Assembly (NCBI RefSeq): GCF_014218725.1 | Contig: NZ_JABBJE010000001.1 | Coordinates: forward strand, 496,001-560,000 | Length of the DNA stretch: 64,000 nt | Direction of reading: 5' to 3' | Origin: Brevundimonas huaxiensis | GTDB lineage: Bacteria > Pseudomonadota > Alphaproteobacteria > Caulobacterales > Caulobacteraceae | In this document: piece after piece, positions 56,626 to 64,000 of the stretch | How positions within the stretch are numbered: position 1 is the first letter of the stretch | Layout: each line of letters begins with the position of its first letter | The notes under the pieces: generated by a model | Databases searched by the model: none | Told to the model about the DNA's origin: nothing | Seen by the model: the letters and a program-made list of their open reading frames with translations, nothing else | Program-made: the position numbers and the translations under genes

Positions 56626-58065
56626 ATGCGCTCCACCGCACACGTCACCACAAGGCCGCGCTACGGCGTTCTGGACGTGATCGGCCTGTTGTTCCGCGAA
56701 CTGCTGCTGATGATCGTCGTCTTCGTGGTGATCCTGGGGCTGGGGTTCGCCGCCGCCATGACGCTGAAGAAGAGCTATACGGCCACCGGCTCGGTGTTTG
56801 CAGGCGTGGGGCAGGAATACGTCTATCAGCCGCGCGTCGGCACGGCCGAACGGGGCCAGGCGCCGCAGGGTGACGAGGTCGCCAACTCCGAAGCCGCCAT
56901 CCTGGGTTCAAGCGCCGTTCGCCAGAAGGTGGTCGACGTCCTGGGCCCGGCCGCCATCCTGGGCGAGCCGCCCAAGGGCAGTCCGCAGGCCGCGCGGTCC
57001 GCTGCGCTGAAGGCCGTCGGCGGCGGCCTGGGCGTCGCCACGGCGCCAGGCAGCGCGGTCATCCACCTGACCTACAAGGCCGACGATCCCGAACGCGCGG
57101 CCCGGGTCCTGAACACGATCATTGAGCAATATCTGATCTATCGCCGCGAAGTCTTTCAGGACAAGACGCCGGCCATCGCCAGCCAACGCATGGCCTTCGA
57201 GGATGAACTCGGTAATGCGGACCGCGCCTACGAGGCCTTCCTGGCGTCCAATGACATCGGCGACTTCACCGCGGCCAAGGCGACGCTGGCGGCGACCTAT
57301 CAGACGGTCTTTACCGACCGAATGTCGACGCAGAGCCAGCTGAACCAGACCGCCCAGCGGCTGAACACCCTGATCGCGCAGCAGGCGGGAACCCCGGCGG
57401 AGGTGGCGCTGCAGCAGGATCTGAACATTTCGGCCCAAGACCAGGTGCTGCAACTGCGCACCGAGCGCGAGCAGCTGCTGTCGCGCTATCAGCCCGACGC
57501 CCAGCCGGTGAAAGACATCGAGGCGCGGATCAACCAACTTCAAGCCTATGTCGCGACCGGCACGGCCGTCGGAGCCAAGGAGGTCCGCACCGGACCGAAC
57601 CCCGTCTGGACCGAGCTGGAAACCACGCGGATCAACACCCGGGCCGAGCGCGACTCGCTGGCGGCGCGTCTGTCGGTGCTGGATCGGCAGCTGGCCGACA
57701 TCCGTTCGCGGCAGGCGCGGTTGACGGCGCTGGAATCCGAGAACACGACCCTGGCCGGCAATCGCGAAGTGCTGAGCGCCTCTATCCGGGAGTTCCAGCA
57801 GCGCGAGACGCAGAGCCGCGCCGATAACGCCCTGGTCGCCGCCGGCGCCGACAACGTCACCGTCATCGAACGCGCCCAGCCGCCAGCGACCGGCAAGAGC
57901 CTGAAGATCCCGCTGCTGGCGGCGGTCTTCCTGTTCGCCGGCTTCACGGCCCTGTGCGTCGGCCTGTTGCGGGTGTTCACGCGTCGCGGCTTTACGACGC
58001 CGGCCTCGGTCAGCCGCACCATGGACATGCCGGTTCTCGCCGTCGCGCCGGCCAAGGCGGCCTAG
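56626..58065 (+). CDS. hfsA: Polysaccharide chain-length/export protein, HfsA-like (Wzz/GumC)
   Basis: About 479 residues. Wzz-type: a first membrane helix (LLLMIVVFVVILGLGFAAAM), a large periplasmic part with long coiled coils (AFEDELGNADRAYEAFLAS, then the ARLSVLDRQLADIRSRQARLTALE region in outline), and a second membrane helix near residue 425-450. No cytoplasmic kinase domain is fused; HfsB follows. The start is uncertain between GTG 56587 and ATG 56626. The 47-bp gap to hfsB indicates one operon. Confidence 0.85.
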   Translation: MRSTAHVTTRPRYGVLDVIGLLFRELLLMIVVFVVILGLGFAAAMTLKKSYTATGSVFAGVGQEYVYQPRVGTAERGQAPQGDEVANSEAAILGSSAVRQKVVDVLGPAAILGEPPKGSPQAARSAALKAVGGGLGVATAPGSAVIHLTYKADDPERAARVLNTIIEQYLIYRREVFQDKTPAIASQRMAFEDELGNADRAYEAFLASNDIGDFTAAKATLAATYQTVFTDRMSTQSQLNQTAQRLNTLIAQQAGTPAEVALQQDLNISAQDQVLQLRTEREQLLSRYQPDAQPVKDIEARINQLQAYVATGTAVGAKEVRTGPNPVWTELETTRINTRAERDSLAARLSVLDRQLADIRSRQARLTALESENTTLAGNREVLSASIREFQQRETQSRADNALVAAGADNVTVIERAQPPATGKSLKIPLLAAVFLFAGFTALCVGLLRVFTRRGFTTPASVSRTMDMPVLAVAPAKAA

Positions 58066-58112
58066 CGAAACTCGTGCTAGGCTGAGGGCTTAGGGAGCGC
58101 CTTGGCGATTCG

Positions 58113-58814
58113 ATGGTCGATCTGACTTCAGAAATGGCGGGCCTTTGGGCGACGCTGGGACCGGCGCCGGCGCACCGCGCGCGCGTGATCCAGTTCGCCT
58201 CCGCCGTCACCGGAGAGGGCGTCTCGACCGTGGCGCGGGAGTTCGCGCGGCTGGCGGCGGTGCGGGCGCGCAAGCCCGTCTGGCTGATCGACGGTGATCT
58301 GGCGCAGCAGGGGCAGTTGGAGACGGTGTCGGCCGAGCCGGATCGTTTCGGCCAGGTCGGCAAGGCCGCGCAAGGCTCGCCAGACGGCTCAAGCTTCTAC
58401 GCCGTAACGCCGCGCGTGACCGGGCGCGACGGCAAGCCGGTGCCGGATTCGCGGCTGCTGACGGCGCGGTCCTGCCTGGGCGGCCGGTTGTGGGTCACGC
58501 ACTTCCACATGGAGGCGCTGCGGTCCGGGCACCGGGTCGAGGCGGTCGGAGAGCCCCGATATTGGGAGGCGCTGCGGCCCCACGCCGACACCATCGTGGT
58601 CGACGCGCCCGCCGCCGACCGCAACGACATGGCGATCATCCTGGCGCCCTTCGTGGACATGACGGTGCTGGTCATTGCGGCTGAAAGCACCGCCGCCCAT
58701 GCGCCGGTCATCCTGCGCGACGAGATCGAGGCTGTGGGGGGCAAGATCGCCGGCGTGGTCATGAACCGCTCGACCTACAAGGCGCCAGGTTTTTTGCAGC
58801 GGCTGATGGGCTGA
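58113..58814 (+). CDS. hfsB: HfsB-like ATPase-fold protein with degenerate P-loop
   Basis: 233 residues of the ParA/BY-kinase fold. The Walker A position reads SAVTGEGVSTVAREFA where kinases have GEGKST, so the catalytic Lys is replaced by Val. Walker A' (LIDGDL) and B (DTIVVDAPA) remain; there is no Tyr-rich tail. In Caulobacter HfsB works with HfsA and HfsD in holdfast export. Here it probably acts as a structural partner rather than a kinase. Confidence 0.8.
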   Translation: MVDLTSEMAGLWATLGPAPAHRARVIQFASAVTGEGVSTVAREFARLAAVRARKPVWLIDGDLAQQGQLETVSAEPDRFGQVGKAAQGSPDGSSFYAVTPRVTGRDGKPVPDSRLLTARSCLGGRLWVTHFHMEALRSGHRVEAVGEPRYWEALRPHADTIVVDAPAADRNDMAIILAPFVDMTVLVIAAESTAAHAPVILRDEIEAVGGKIAGVVMNRSTYKAPGFLQRLMG

Positions 58815-58936
58815 AGCCGCTTCCGAAGCGAGCATTTCTGGCGTCCGATTTCGCACATTCGGCAAGAAAATGAAGCGGTTGCGCTGAAATCGGGCGCGGA
58901 TGCGGCGCCTTTGCCTGCGTCGCGCATTGTGTGGCC

Positions 58937-60601
58937 ATGACAAAGTCCGTCGCATTCGTCGGAGCGGGGCCGACGACGCTTTACGCCCTTCATGCCCTTC
59001 TGTCCCAAGGCGTCGTCTCGGCGCGGGTCACGGTGTTCGAGGCGCGCGAGACGGCTGGCTGCGGCAGCCCCTACAGCCCGGACTGGAACGACCCGGCGAT
59101 GCTGTCCAACATCGCCAGCATAGAGATCCCGCCGTTGCAGGAGACGCTGGCCGACTGGCTGTCGGCACGAACGCCCGCCGAACTGGCAGAGCTGGACGTG
59201 GATGGGGCGTCGCTCGATGAGCGCACGTTCGTTCCACGTGTTGCCCTGGGGCGGTATTTCGAAAGTCAGTTCGCCACCCTGGTTCAGCAGGCCCGCGCCA
59301 AGGGCGTCGATATCAATGTGCGGACGGGATGCCGGGTCATCGATGCGGCGAACCGCAGGGATGGGATCGAACTGACCTTCACATCGCCGCCGTCGCGGAA
59401 GATCGCCAGGGCTGTGTTCGACCATGTGGTTCTGGCGACGGGTCACCAGTGGCCGTCGCGGCCGGACGCCCAGCCCGGATATTTCCTCAGCCCATGGCCC
59501 GCGTCGGTCCTTGCTGATGTTCCGGCGAGGCGGATCGGCATTCGGGGGTCGTCATTGACGGCCATCGATGCGGCCGTCGCCTTGGCCACGTCGCACGGGG
59601 ACTTCGTTCGGCGCGACGATCGGCTGATCTATCAGCCCGCGCCAGATACCGAAGATTTTCACATCGCCATGATGTCGCGAAAGGGTTTGCTGCCCGAAGC
59701 AGACTTCTATTTTCCGCTGCCGCATGGCCCGCTGGCCTATTGCACGCCCGAGGCCGTCGCTGCGGCTGTGGCGCGCGGTCCTGACGGGCTGCTGGACGCC
59801 GTATTCGACCTGTTTCGAACCGAGCTGATCCATCTGGATCCGGACTACGCCGCCGAGACGGGACTACATGATGCGACGCTGGAAACCTTCGCCGAGGCCT
59901 ATTTCGCTCGGCGCGCATCGGTCGATCCGTTCGTCTGGGCCGCCGCAAACCTGAAGGAGGCGCAGGCGAACCATGCCGCACAGGTGACGGTGGCCTGGCG
60001 CGACGGCATCCTGCGCATGCATGAGATCGTCGCCGTCATCGTGCCGCATCTGGACAGCGCCGAGTTCGAGCGGTTCAGCCGCGCCTTCAAGCCGATCTTC
60101 GTCGATATCTACGCCGGCGTACCGCACGAATCGATCGAGCGGATGCTGGCGCTGCACGCCGCCGGGCGGCTGGACGTCATAGCCTTGGGCGACGACCACG
60201 ACGTCGACACGCGCTGTCCCGAAGGCGGCGCGCGCGTGGCCATCGGCGACACGACCCTACATTATCCGATCTTCATCGAGGCGACAGGGCAGGCGGCCTT
60301 GAGCGGCATCCAGTTTCCCTTCCTGTCCCTTCTCGAGCAGGGGATCGTTCGAGATCAGGTCGCCAACGATGCGCCCGACGTGGTCCGGGGGATTGCGGTC
60401 GACGACCTGTTCCGGCCGGTCGATGCGCCCCTGCCGACGGATCGGCTGTTCTGTCTCAGCCTGCCGTTCATCATGGGGCGGCATCCCTTTGCGCAAGGGA
60501 TCACCAGTTCGCACAAAATGGGTGGGATCGTCGGTCGGCGACTGGCGTTGATCCTCAATACCGCAAAGCCTGCGGTCGATCACGCCGATACGGCGGCCTG
60601 A
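58937..60601 (+). CDS. FAD/NAD(P)-binding protein of the oxidoreductase type
   Basis: 554 residues. A Rossmann-like start (SVAFVGAGPTTLYALHALL) with a variant GxGxxx motif, a mid FAD/NAD-type region (VLATGHQWPSRP, then RRIGIRGSSLTAIDAAVAL, in parts) and a C-terminal part with GQAALSGIQFPFLSLLEQG. It matches the FAD-NAD(P)-binding group (NAD_binding_9-like) that includes hydroxyacylglutathione- and siderophore-linked members of unclear role. The start follows no strong ribosome binding site. It sits between the hfs export genes and the glycosyltransferases. Confidence 0.75.
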   Translation: MTKSVAFVGAGPTTLYALHALLSQGVVSARVTVFEARETAGCGSPYSPDWNDPAMLSNIASIEIPPLQETLADWLSARTPAELAELDVDGASLDERTFVPRVALGRYFESQFATLVQQARAKGVDINVRTGCRVIDAANRRDGIELTFTSPPSRKIARAVFDHVVLATGHQWPSRPDAQPGYFLSPWPASVLADVPARRIGIRGSSLTAIDAAVALATSHGDFVRRDDRLIYQPAPDTEDFHIAMMSRKGLLPEADFYFPLPHGPLAYCTPEAVAAAVARGPDGLLDAVFDLFRTELIHLDPDYAAETGLHDATLETFAEAYFARRASVDPFVWAAANLKEAQANHAAQVTVAWRDGILRMHEIVAVIVPHLDSAEFERFSRAFKPIFVDIYAGVPHESIERMLALHAAGRLDVIALGDDHDVDTRCPEGGARVAIGDTTLHYPIFIEATGQAALSGIQFPFLSLLEQGIVRDQVANDAPDVVRGIAVDDLFRPVDAPLPTDRLFCLSLPFIMGRHPFAQGITSSHKMGGIVGRRLALILNTAKPAVDHADTAA

Positions 60602-60612
60602 CGCGAGGACGA

Positions 60613-61116
60613 ATGAAGCTGTTTGCGATCTACATCGGCGGGGAACACCCCGGCGCGAATATCGAGGTCCACGATATGCGCTTCCTCGTCGCCCCCACGA
60701 TCGAAGCGACGAAAGACGCCTTGCTGGCGCAGTGGTGGGGGCGCGAAGGGACGCTGCACATCGATTGCTGGTCGGAGATTTCGCAGGCGGACGGCTATCA
60801 GGTCAGCCTGTCGCCGAAGCCTTATGAGGGCAAGGAGAAGCTCTACTACGTCAACCTGGGCGGCTACGACGGGGTGGGGTTCGCCGAGCAGCACCGCAAT
60901 GTCTTTGTCGTCGCCGACAGCCTGCCGGCAGCCAAGGCGCGCGCCATCAAACTGGCCCACGATTGGACGGACGCGCATCGGGATGAGATGTACGAGGCCG
61001 AACAGGCGTTTGCGCTGGACGATGTTGCAGGCGCTGAACGTCTGTACATCCACCTCAAGCCCAGCCTGATGAGCGGCGATCCGGACTTCACCTGCCGCTA
61101 TATGCCGATCCGCTGA
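60613..61116 (+). CDS. DUF1543 protein
   Basis: 167 residues: KLFAIYIGGEHPGANIEVHDMRFLVA, then TLHIDCWSEISQADGYQ and LYYVNLGGYDGVGFAEQH, the pattern of DUF1543 (quoted in pieces). No signal peptide or membrane span, so cytoplasmic; function unknown. It begins 11 bp after the FAD protein gene and likely shares its transcript. It ends one base before the convergent glycosyltransferase. Confidence 0.85.
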   Translation: MKLFAIYIGGEHPGANIEVHDMRFLVAPTIEATKDALLAQWWGREGTLHIDCWSEISQADGYQVSLSPKPYEGKEKLYYVNLGGYDGVGFAEQHRNVFVVADSLPAAKARAIKLAHDWTDAHRDEMYEAEQAFALDDVAGAERLYIHLKPSLMSGDPDFTCRYMPIR

Positions 61117-62055
61117 TCAGGCCGTGGGGCGCTTCAGCATCGCCGCGCCGTAGAGTTTCGGCTCGAAGCCTTTGGTCCAGAAGACCTTGCCGAGACCACG
61201 CGCGCAGCGGTCGTAGGTGTGGGGGCGGTCGGGACGGCGCAGAAGGGCGGACAGCAGGGACAAGCTGCCCCACACGCCGGTCTGGGCCAGTCCGACCACC
61301 ATCCATTTGACGACGCCGGGCCAGTCGCGGCGGGCGGCGGCCATCTGGGTCGGGCTCTGGCCATAGGCGAAGGCGCGGGTCAGGGCGTAGGTCAGAGTGG
61401 CGCGGTGGGGCGGTGCGAACTCGTCCACCCATGCCTCGGCGGCCCAGCCGAACCGACCGCCGCGCGCCGACAGGGCGGTGAACAGCCGGTCGTCCTCGCC
61501 GCCCGTCTCGTTCATGGCGACGTCAAACGGGGCCTCGCCGGGCAGGGCGGTCGCCCGCACCATAAGACTGTTGCCGCAGCCGTGGATCTCGTCGGTCAGG
61601 CCGGTTTCGCGCGGGCCGTCGCGACCAAAGAACCGCTCGAGATAGTCGGTGGTCCAGCCGGTGTTTTCCGGCACCCGCCCGCGAATGGGGCCAAAGACGA
61701 CATCGGCGCCGGTCTGGGTTTGGGCGCTCAGCAGGGCGGCGAGCCAGCTGGGAGAGGCGGCTTCGTCGTCGTCCAGAAAGGCGATCAGGGTCGCGTCGGT
61801 AGCGGACAGGCCCACGTTGCGCGCCGTCGCCACACCGGGGACGGGGACGTGGGCATAGGTGAGGGGGACGGCCGCCTCGGCGCTTAGGCGCTCAATCAGG
61901 GGCGCGGCCGATCCGTCTGGGTCGTTGTCGGCGACGACGATGGCGGCGACGCGGTGCAGAGATCCGGTCTGGGCGAAGACGGAGCGCAGAGCGCGCTCCA
62001 GGCTGTCGGGGCGGCGCAGGGTCGGGATGATGACGGCGACATCGCGCATGGTCAT
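61117..62055 (-). CDS. Family 2 glycosyltransferase
   Basis: 312 residues, GT-A fold: VIIPTLRRPDSLERALRS, the nucleotide-sugar metal site AFLDDDEAASPSWL (D-x-D), and the acceptor-side ETGGEDDRLF (ED motif). A hydrophobic stretch near residue 240 may tether it to the membrane. It overlaps the preceding gene by 4 bp (ATGA at 62052-62055), and is likely a holdfast or related glycan transferase. Confidence 0.88.
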   Translation of the reverse strand: MTMRDVAVIIPTLRRPDSLERALRSVFAQTGSLHRVAAIVVADNDPDGSAAPLIERLSAEAAVPLTYAHVPVPGVATARNVGLSATDATLIAFLDDDEAASPSWLAALLSAQTQTGADVVFGPIRGRVPENTGWTTDYLERFFGRDGPRETGLTDEIHGCGNSLMVRATALPGEAPFDVAMNETGGEDDRLFTALSARGGRFGWAAEAWVDEFAPPHRATLTYALTRAFAYGQSPTQMAAARRDWPGVVKWMVVGLAQTGVWGSLSLLSALLRRPDRPHTYDRCARGLGKVFWTKGFEPKLYGAAMLKRPTA

Positions 62056-62984
62056 ACGGCGTCCGCATAGACGGCGGCGCGGTAGAGCCTGAGCGCGAAG
62101 GCGCGGGCCTTGACCGGCAGGGCCGTCGTCAAGGCGGCCTGTTTCATCAGGCGGCGCGCCAGCGGCAGGGCGGGCAGGCGTTTCAGGGCGCGCGCGGCCT
62201 TGTAGCTGGGATAGGTCTGGACGATGGCGGGATGCAGAGCGACGACGCGGGCGAAGTTGTCGGCGCCCTGATCGAACTTGCGCGCCAGATCCTCGACCGT
62301 GTCCAGGCCCATATGGGTGGCGGGATTGTCGATGTGGACGACGGGAAAGCGGCGCGAGACGCGCATGGCCCACTCCACGTCCTCCCAGCCCCAACCGCTG
62401 AAACCGGGATCGAAGGATTCGGCGGCGAACACGTCGCGGCGCACCAGCAGATTGGAGGTGTAGACGTATTTTTCGGGCGTCAGGGCGCGCTGGGACGCCG
62501 GCAGGCATTCCGAGGCGCCGGACAGGGCGCGGTGGACGGTGAACCGGGCATCGGTCGGCGCATGGTCCAGCGAGAAACCGCCGAACGCGACGGCGGGCGC
62601 GCTGTCGGTGACCAGTCGCAGCCAGTCTTGCAGGAAGGCCGGCGTGTCGGGCCGCATGTCGCTGTCGAGGAACAGATAGGCCTCGCCGCGCGCGGCGGTG
62701 GTCAGCCGGTTGCGGCCCTTCGCGCGACCCTCGTTGGCGGCCAGGGTGATCAGCCGGACGGGCAGTCGCAGGGCGTCGATGGTCGCCTGAAGCCGAGTCG
62801 TCAGATCAGCGTCGGCGGTGCCGTCGTCCAGCAGGATCAGCTCGACCGCGCCGGACAGGGCCGTGGCCTCGCTGTCCAGCTGACGCAGCAGTTCTTGCGG
62901 ATCGTCGCGCAGGAAGGGGATCAGGACCGAGATCGTCGGCGTCGCCTGAGACCAGGCGGCGTTGTCGTGAATATGGGCGCTCAT
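62052..62984 (-). CDS. Family 2 glycosyltransferase
   Basis: 310 residues: SVLIPFLRDDPQELLRQLDS, LDDGTADADLTTRL, LFLDSDMRPDTPAFL (D-x-D) and GWGWEDVEWAMRVSRRF (ED acceptor motif). It resembles HfsG-type transferases. It overlaps the flippase gene (62981-62984) and the next transferase (62052-62055), so all three on this strand are one unit. Confidence 0.88.
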   Translation of the reverse strand: MSAHIHDNAAWSQATPTISVLIPFLRDDPQELLRQLDSEATALSGAVELILLDDGTADADLTTRLQATIDALRLPVRLITLAANEGRAKGRNRLTTAARGEAYLFLDSDMRPDTPAFLQDWLRLVTDSAPAVAFGGFSLDHAPTDARFTVHRALSGASECLPASQRALTPEKYVYTSNLLVRRDVFAAESFDPGFSGWGWEDVEWAMRVSRRFPVVHIDNPATHMGLDTVEDLARKFDQGADNFARVVALHPAIVQTYPSYKAARALKRLPALPLARRLMKQAALTTALPVKARAFALRLYRAAVYADAV

Positions 62985-64000
62985 GCCGGCACGCTCCGGC
63001 GCGCGCGGATCAGGCGCAGCAGCACATCACGCACCCCGGCGGCGTTCAGCGTCAGGGCCACGATGGCATAGACGAAGCCGCCCACGCTCGCGTCCATCAT
63101 CAGCTCCAAGAAGCCGCCAAGCGGCGGCAGCAACCCGACGACTCCGGCCATGACGGCGGAGGCGATCCCGCAACGGATCAGCGCGTCCCACGGCATCGGC
63201 AGGGCGATGGCGCGGCGGCTGAGCAGGATGCAGGCGATCAGGCCGATGGCGAAGCTGGCGGCGGTCGAAACGGCCGCGCCGGTTACGCCCATGCGGGGGA
63301 TCAGCACCAAGTTCAGCATGACGTTGCAAAGCGCAGGAATCGCCATCGTCACCAGCAGCAGGCCGGTCTTCTTGCCCAAGGTGAAGCCGAAGCCGAAGTA
63401 ATAGGCGATCATGCCTGACAGGAAGGACGAGGCCGCGATCCACGGCGTCACCAGCGCAGCGGCGGCGCGCAGATCCTGGCCGATCATCAACTCCGCCAGC
63501 GGTCGCGCGACCAGCGACAGGCCCACGGCGGCAGGCAGGCCGATCAGGATCAGGGTCGAACCCTGTTCGATGGCGGTCTGACGCAGCGCCTCGCGTCCAC
63601 CGCGCTCCAGCGCCATGACCATGGCCGGCGCCCCGGCCGCCCCCAGCCAGATGAAGATGACGTCCAGCGTCCGGTTCGCCAGGCTGTAGCTGGCGTGATA
63701 GGCGCCGACCGCCGCCGCATCCATGAAGGCTGCCAGCAGAAACCGGTCCGTCGAGGCCAGCACCAAGGCCAAGGTCAGCGACGCCGCAATGGGATAGCCA
63801 TAGAGGGCATAGGCCTTCAGCCGCGTGCGATCCACGGTTCCGCCCGTCGACTGACGCAACTCGCCCGGCAGGATGAAGGGCAGGGCGAACAGGGGTGCGA
63901 TGGCCAGGCCCAGCAAGGGCGAGGCGGCGCCGGCGCCGGCCAGGGCGAACCCGGCCCCGACCAGGAACCCCAATACGGCGACCCCGATGTCCACGGCGGC
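62981..64000 (-). CDS. Oligosaccharide flippase (Wzx/HfsF-like), 5' end beyond window
   Basis: The visible 340 codons are the C-terminal two-thirds of a polysaccharide flippase of the MATE-like Wzx family, usually about 480-500 residues. At least eight membrane helices are visible, e.g. YGYPIAASLTLALVLASTDRFL, LILIGLPAAVGLSLVA and ATSIAYYFGFGF-type stretches. The reading frame stays open to the window edge, so the start lies outside. It should flip lipid-linked holdfast repeat units; HfsF is the known Caulobacter counterpart. Confidence 0.82.
   Translation of the reverse strand, partial: AAVDIGVAVLGFLVGAGFALAGAGAASPLLGLAIAPLFALPFILPGELRQSTGGTVDRTRLKAYALYGYPIAASLTLALVLASTDRFLLAAFMDAAAVGAYHASYSLANRTLDVIFIWLGAAGAPAMVMALERGGREALRQTAIEQGSTLILIGLPAAVGLSLVARPLAELMIGQDLRAAAALVTPWIAASSFLSGMIAYYFGFGFTLGKKTGLLLVTMAIPALCNVMLNLVLIPRMGVTGAAVSTAASFAIGLIACILLSRRAIALPMPWDALIRCGIASAVMAGVVGLLPPLGGFLELMMDASVGGFVYAIVALTLNAAGVRDVLLRLIRARRSVPA

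Overview
The window looks like a chromosome segment of a GC-rich alphaproteobacterium of the order Caulobacterales, probably Brevundimonas or a close relative. The reasons are its high GC (a sample line at 35641-35700 counts to 68%), the alphaproteobacterial rpsM-rpsK-rpoA-rplQ block, RNase E with an acidic insert in its S1 domain, a large hybrid histidine kinase, and a holdfast polysaccharide locus (hfsD/hfsA/hfsB plus a flippase and glycosyltransferases). I see no rRNA, tRNA, CRISPR array, insertion sequence or prophage.

Layout: 1-2.5 kb is the end of a ribosomal protein/RNA polymerase alpha operon closed by a strong terminator. 2.5-11.2 kb holds an acetyltransferase, a tiny membrane protein, a LysR regulator, an ABC exporter pair, a phosphodiesterase, a TPR protein, a DsbA-like protein and an M48 protease. 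11.2-19.3 kb carries rne and, across a long leader, amiC, then an SDR, a J-domain protein opposite BolA, and a hybrid kinase. 19.4-26.7 kb has an RcnB-like protein, an ATP-dependent DNA ligase, MscS, threonine aldolase, an Atm1-type ABC transporter and a response-regulator pair. 26.8-31.7 kb is accA, a HicA/DUF1902 toxin-antitoxin pair, xerD, aroK-aroB and an acetyltransferase. 31.6-35.9 kb holds an MliC-like lysozyme inhibitor, tadA, an rluB-like gene, a TMEM175-like channel, rsmD and a small helix-turn-helix-like protein. A tyrosine phosphatase follows, then a compositionally foreign two-gene island (36.5-37.7 kb). Then come mutL, topA, dprA, plsY, a lipoprotein phosphodiesterase, pyrC'-pyrB, an AEC carrier-ruvX, gatCAB, two RcnB-like proteins and, from 55.4 kb to the end, the holdfast export region.

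The strongest candidate for an undescribed system is the island at 36476-37697. It has two overlapping AT-richer genes of unfamiliar sequence. The second encodes a winged-helix-like N-terminus followed by a HEPN-like domain with an R-x4-H motif, the signature of HEPN ribonucleases found in toxin-antitoxin and anti-phage systems. Other notable points are 7-bp tandem repeats inside mutL that could shift its frame, a dihydroorotase homologue that has lost its metal ligands, a toxin-antitoxin pair sitting between xerD and accA, a 124-bp antisense overlap between two coding regions, an HfsB with a lysine-less P-loop, a CtrA-like site between hfsD and hfsA, and an RcnB-like protein with 60-bp tandem repeats.

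Functional assignments rest on motifs and family recognition by eye; no database search was run. Start codons were chosen from ribosome binding sites, overlaps and family length, and doubtful ones are flagged.
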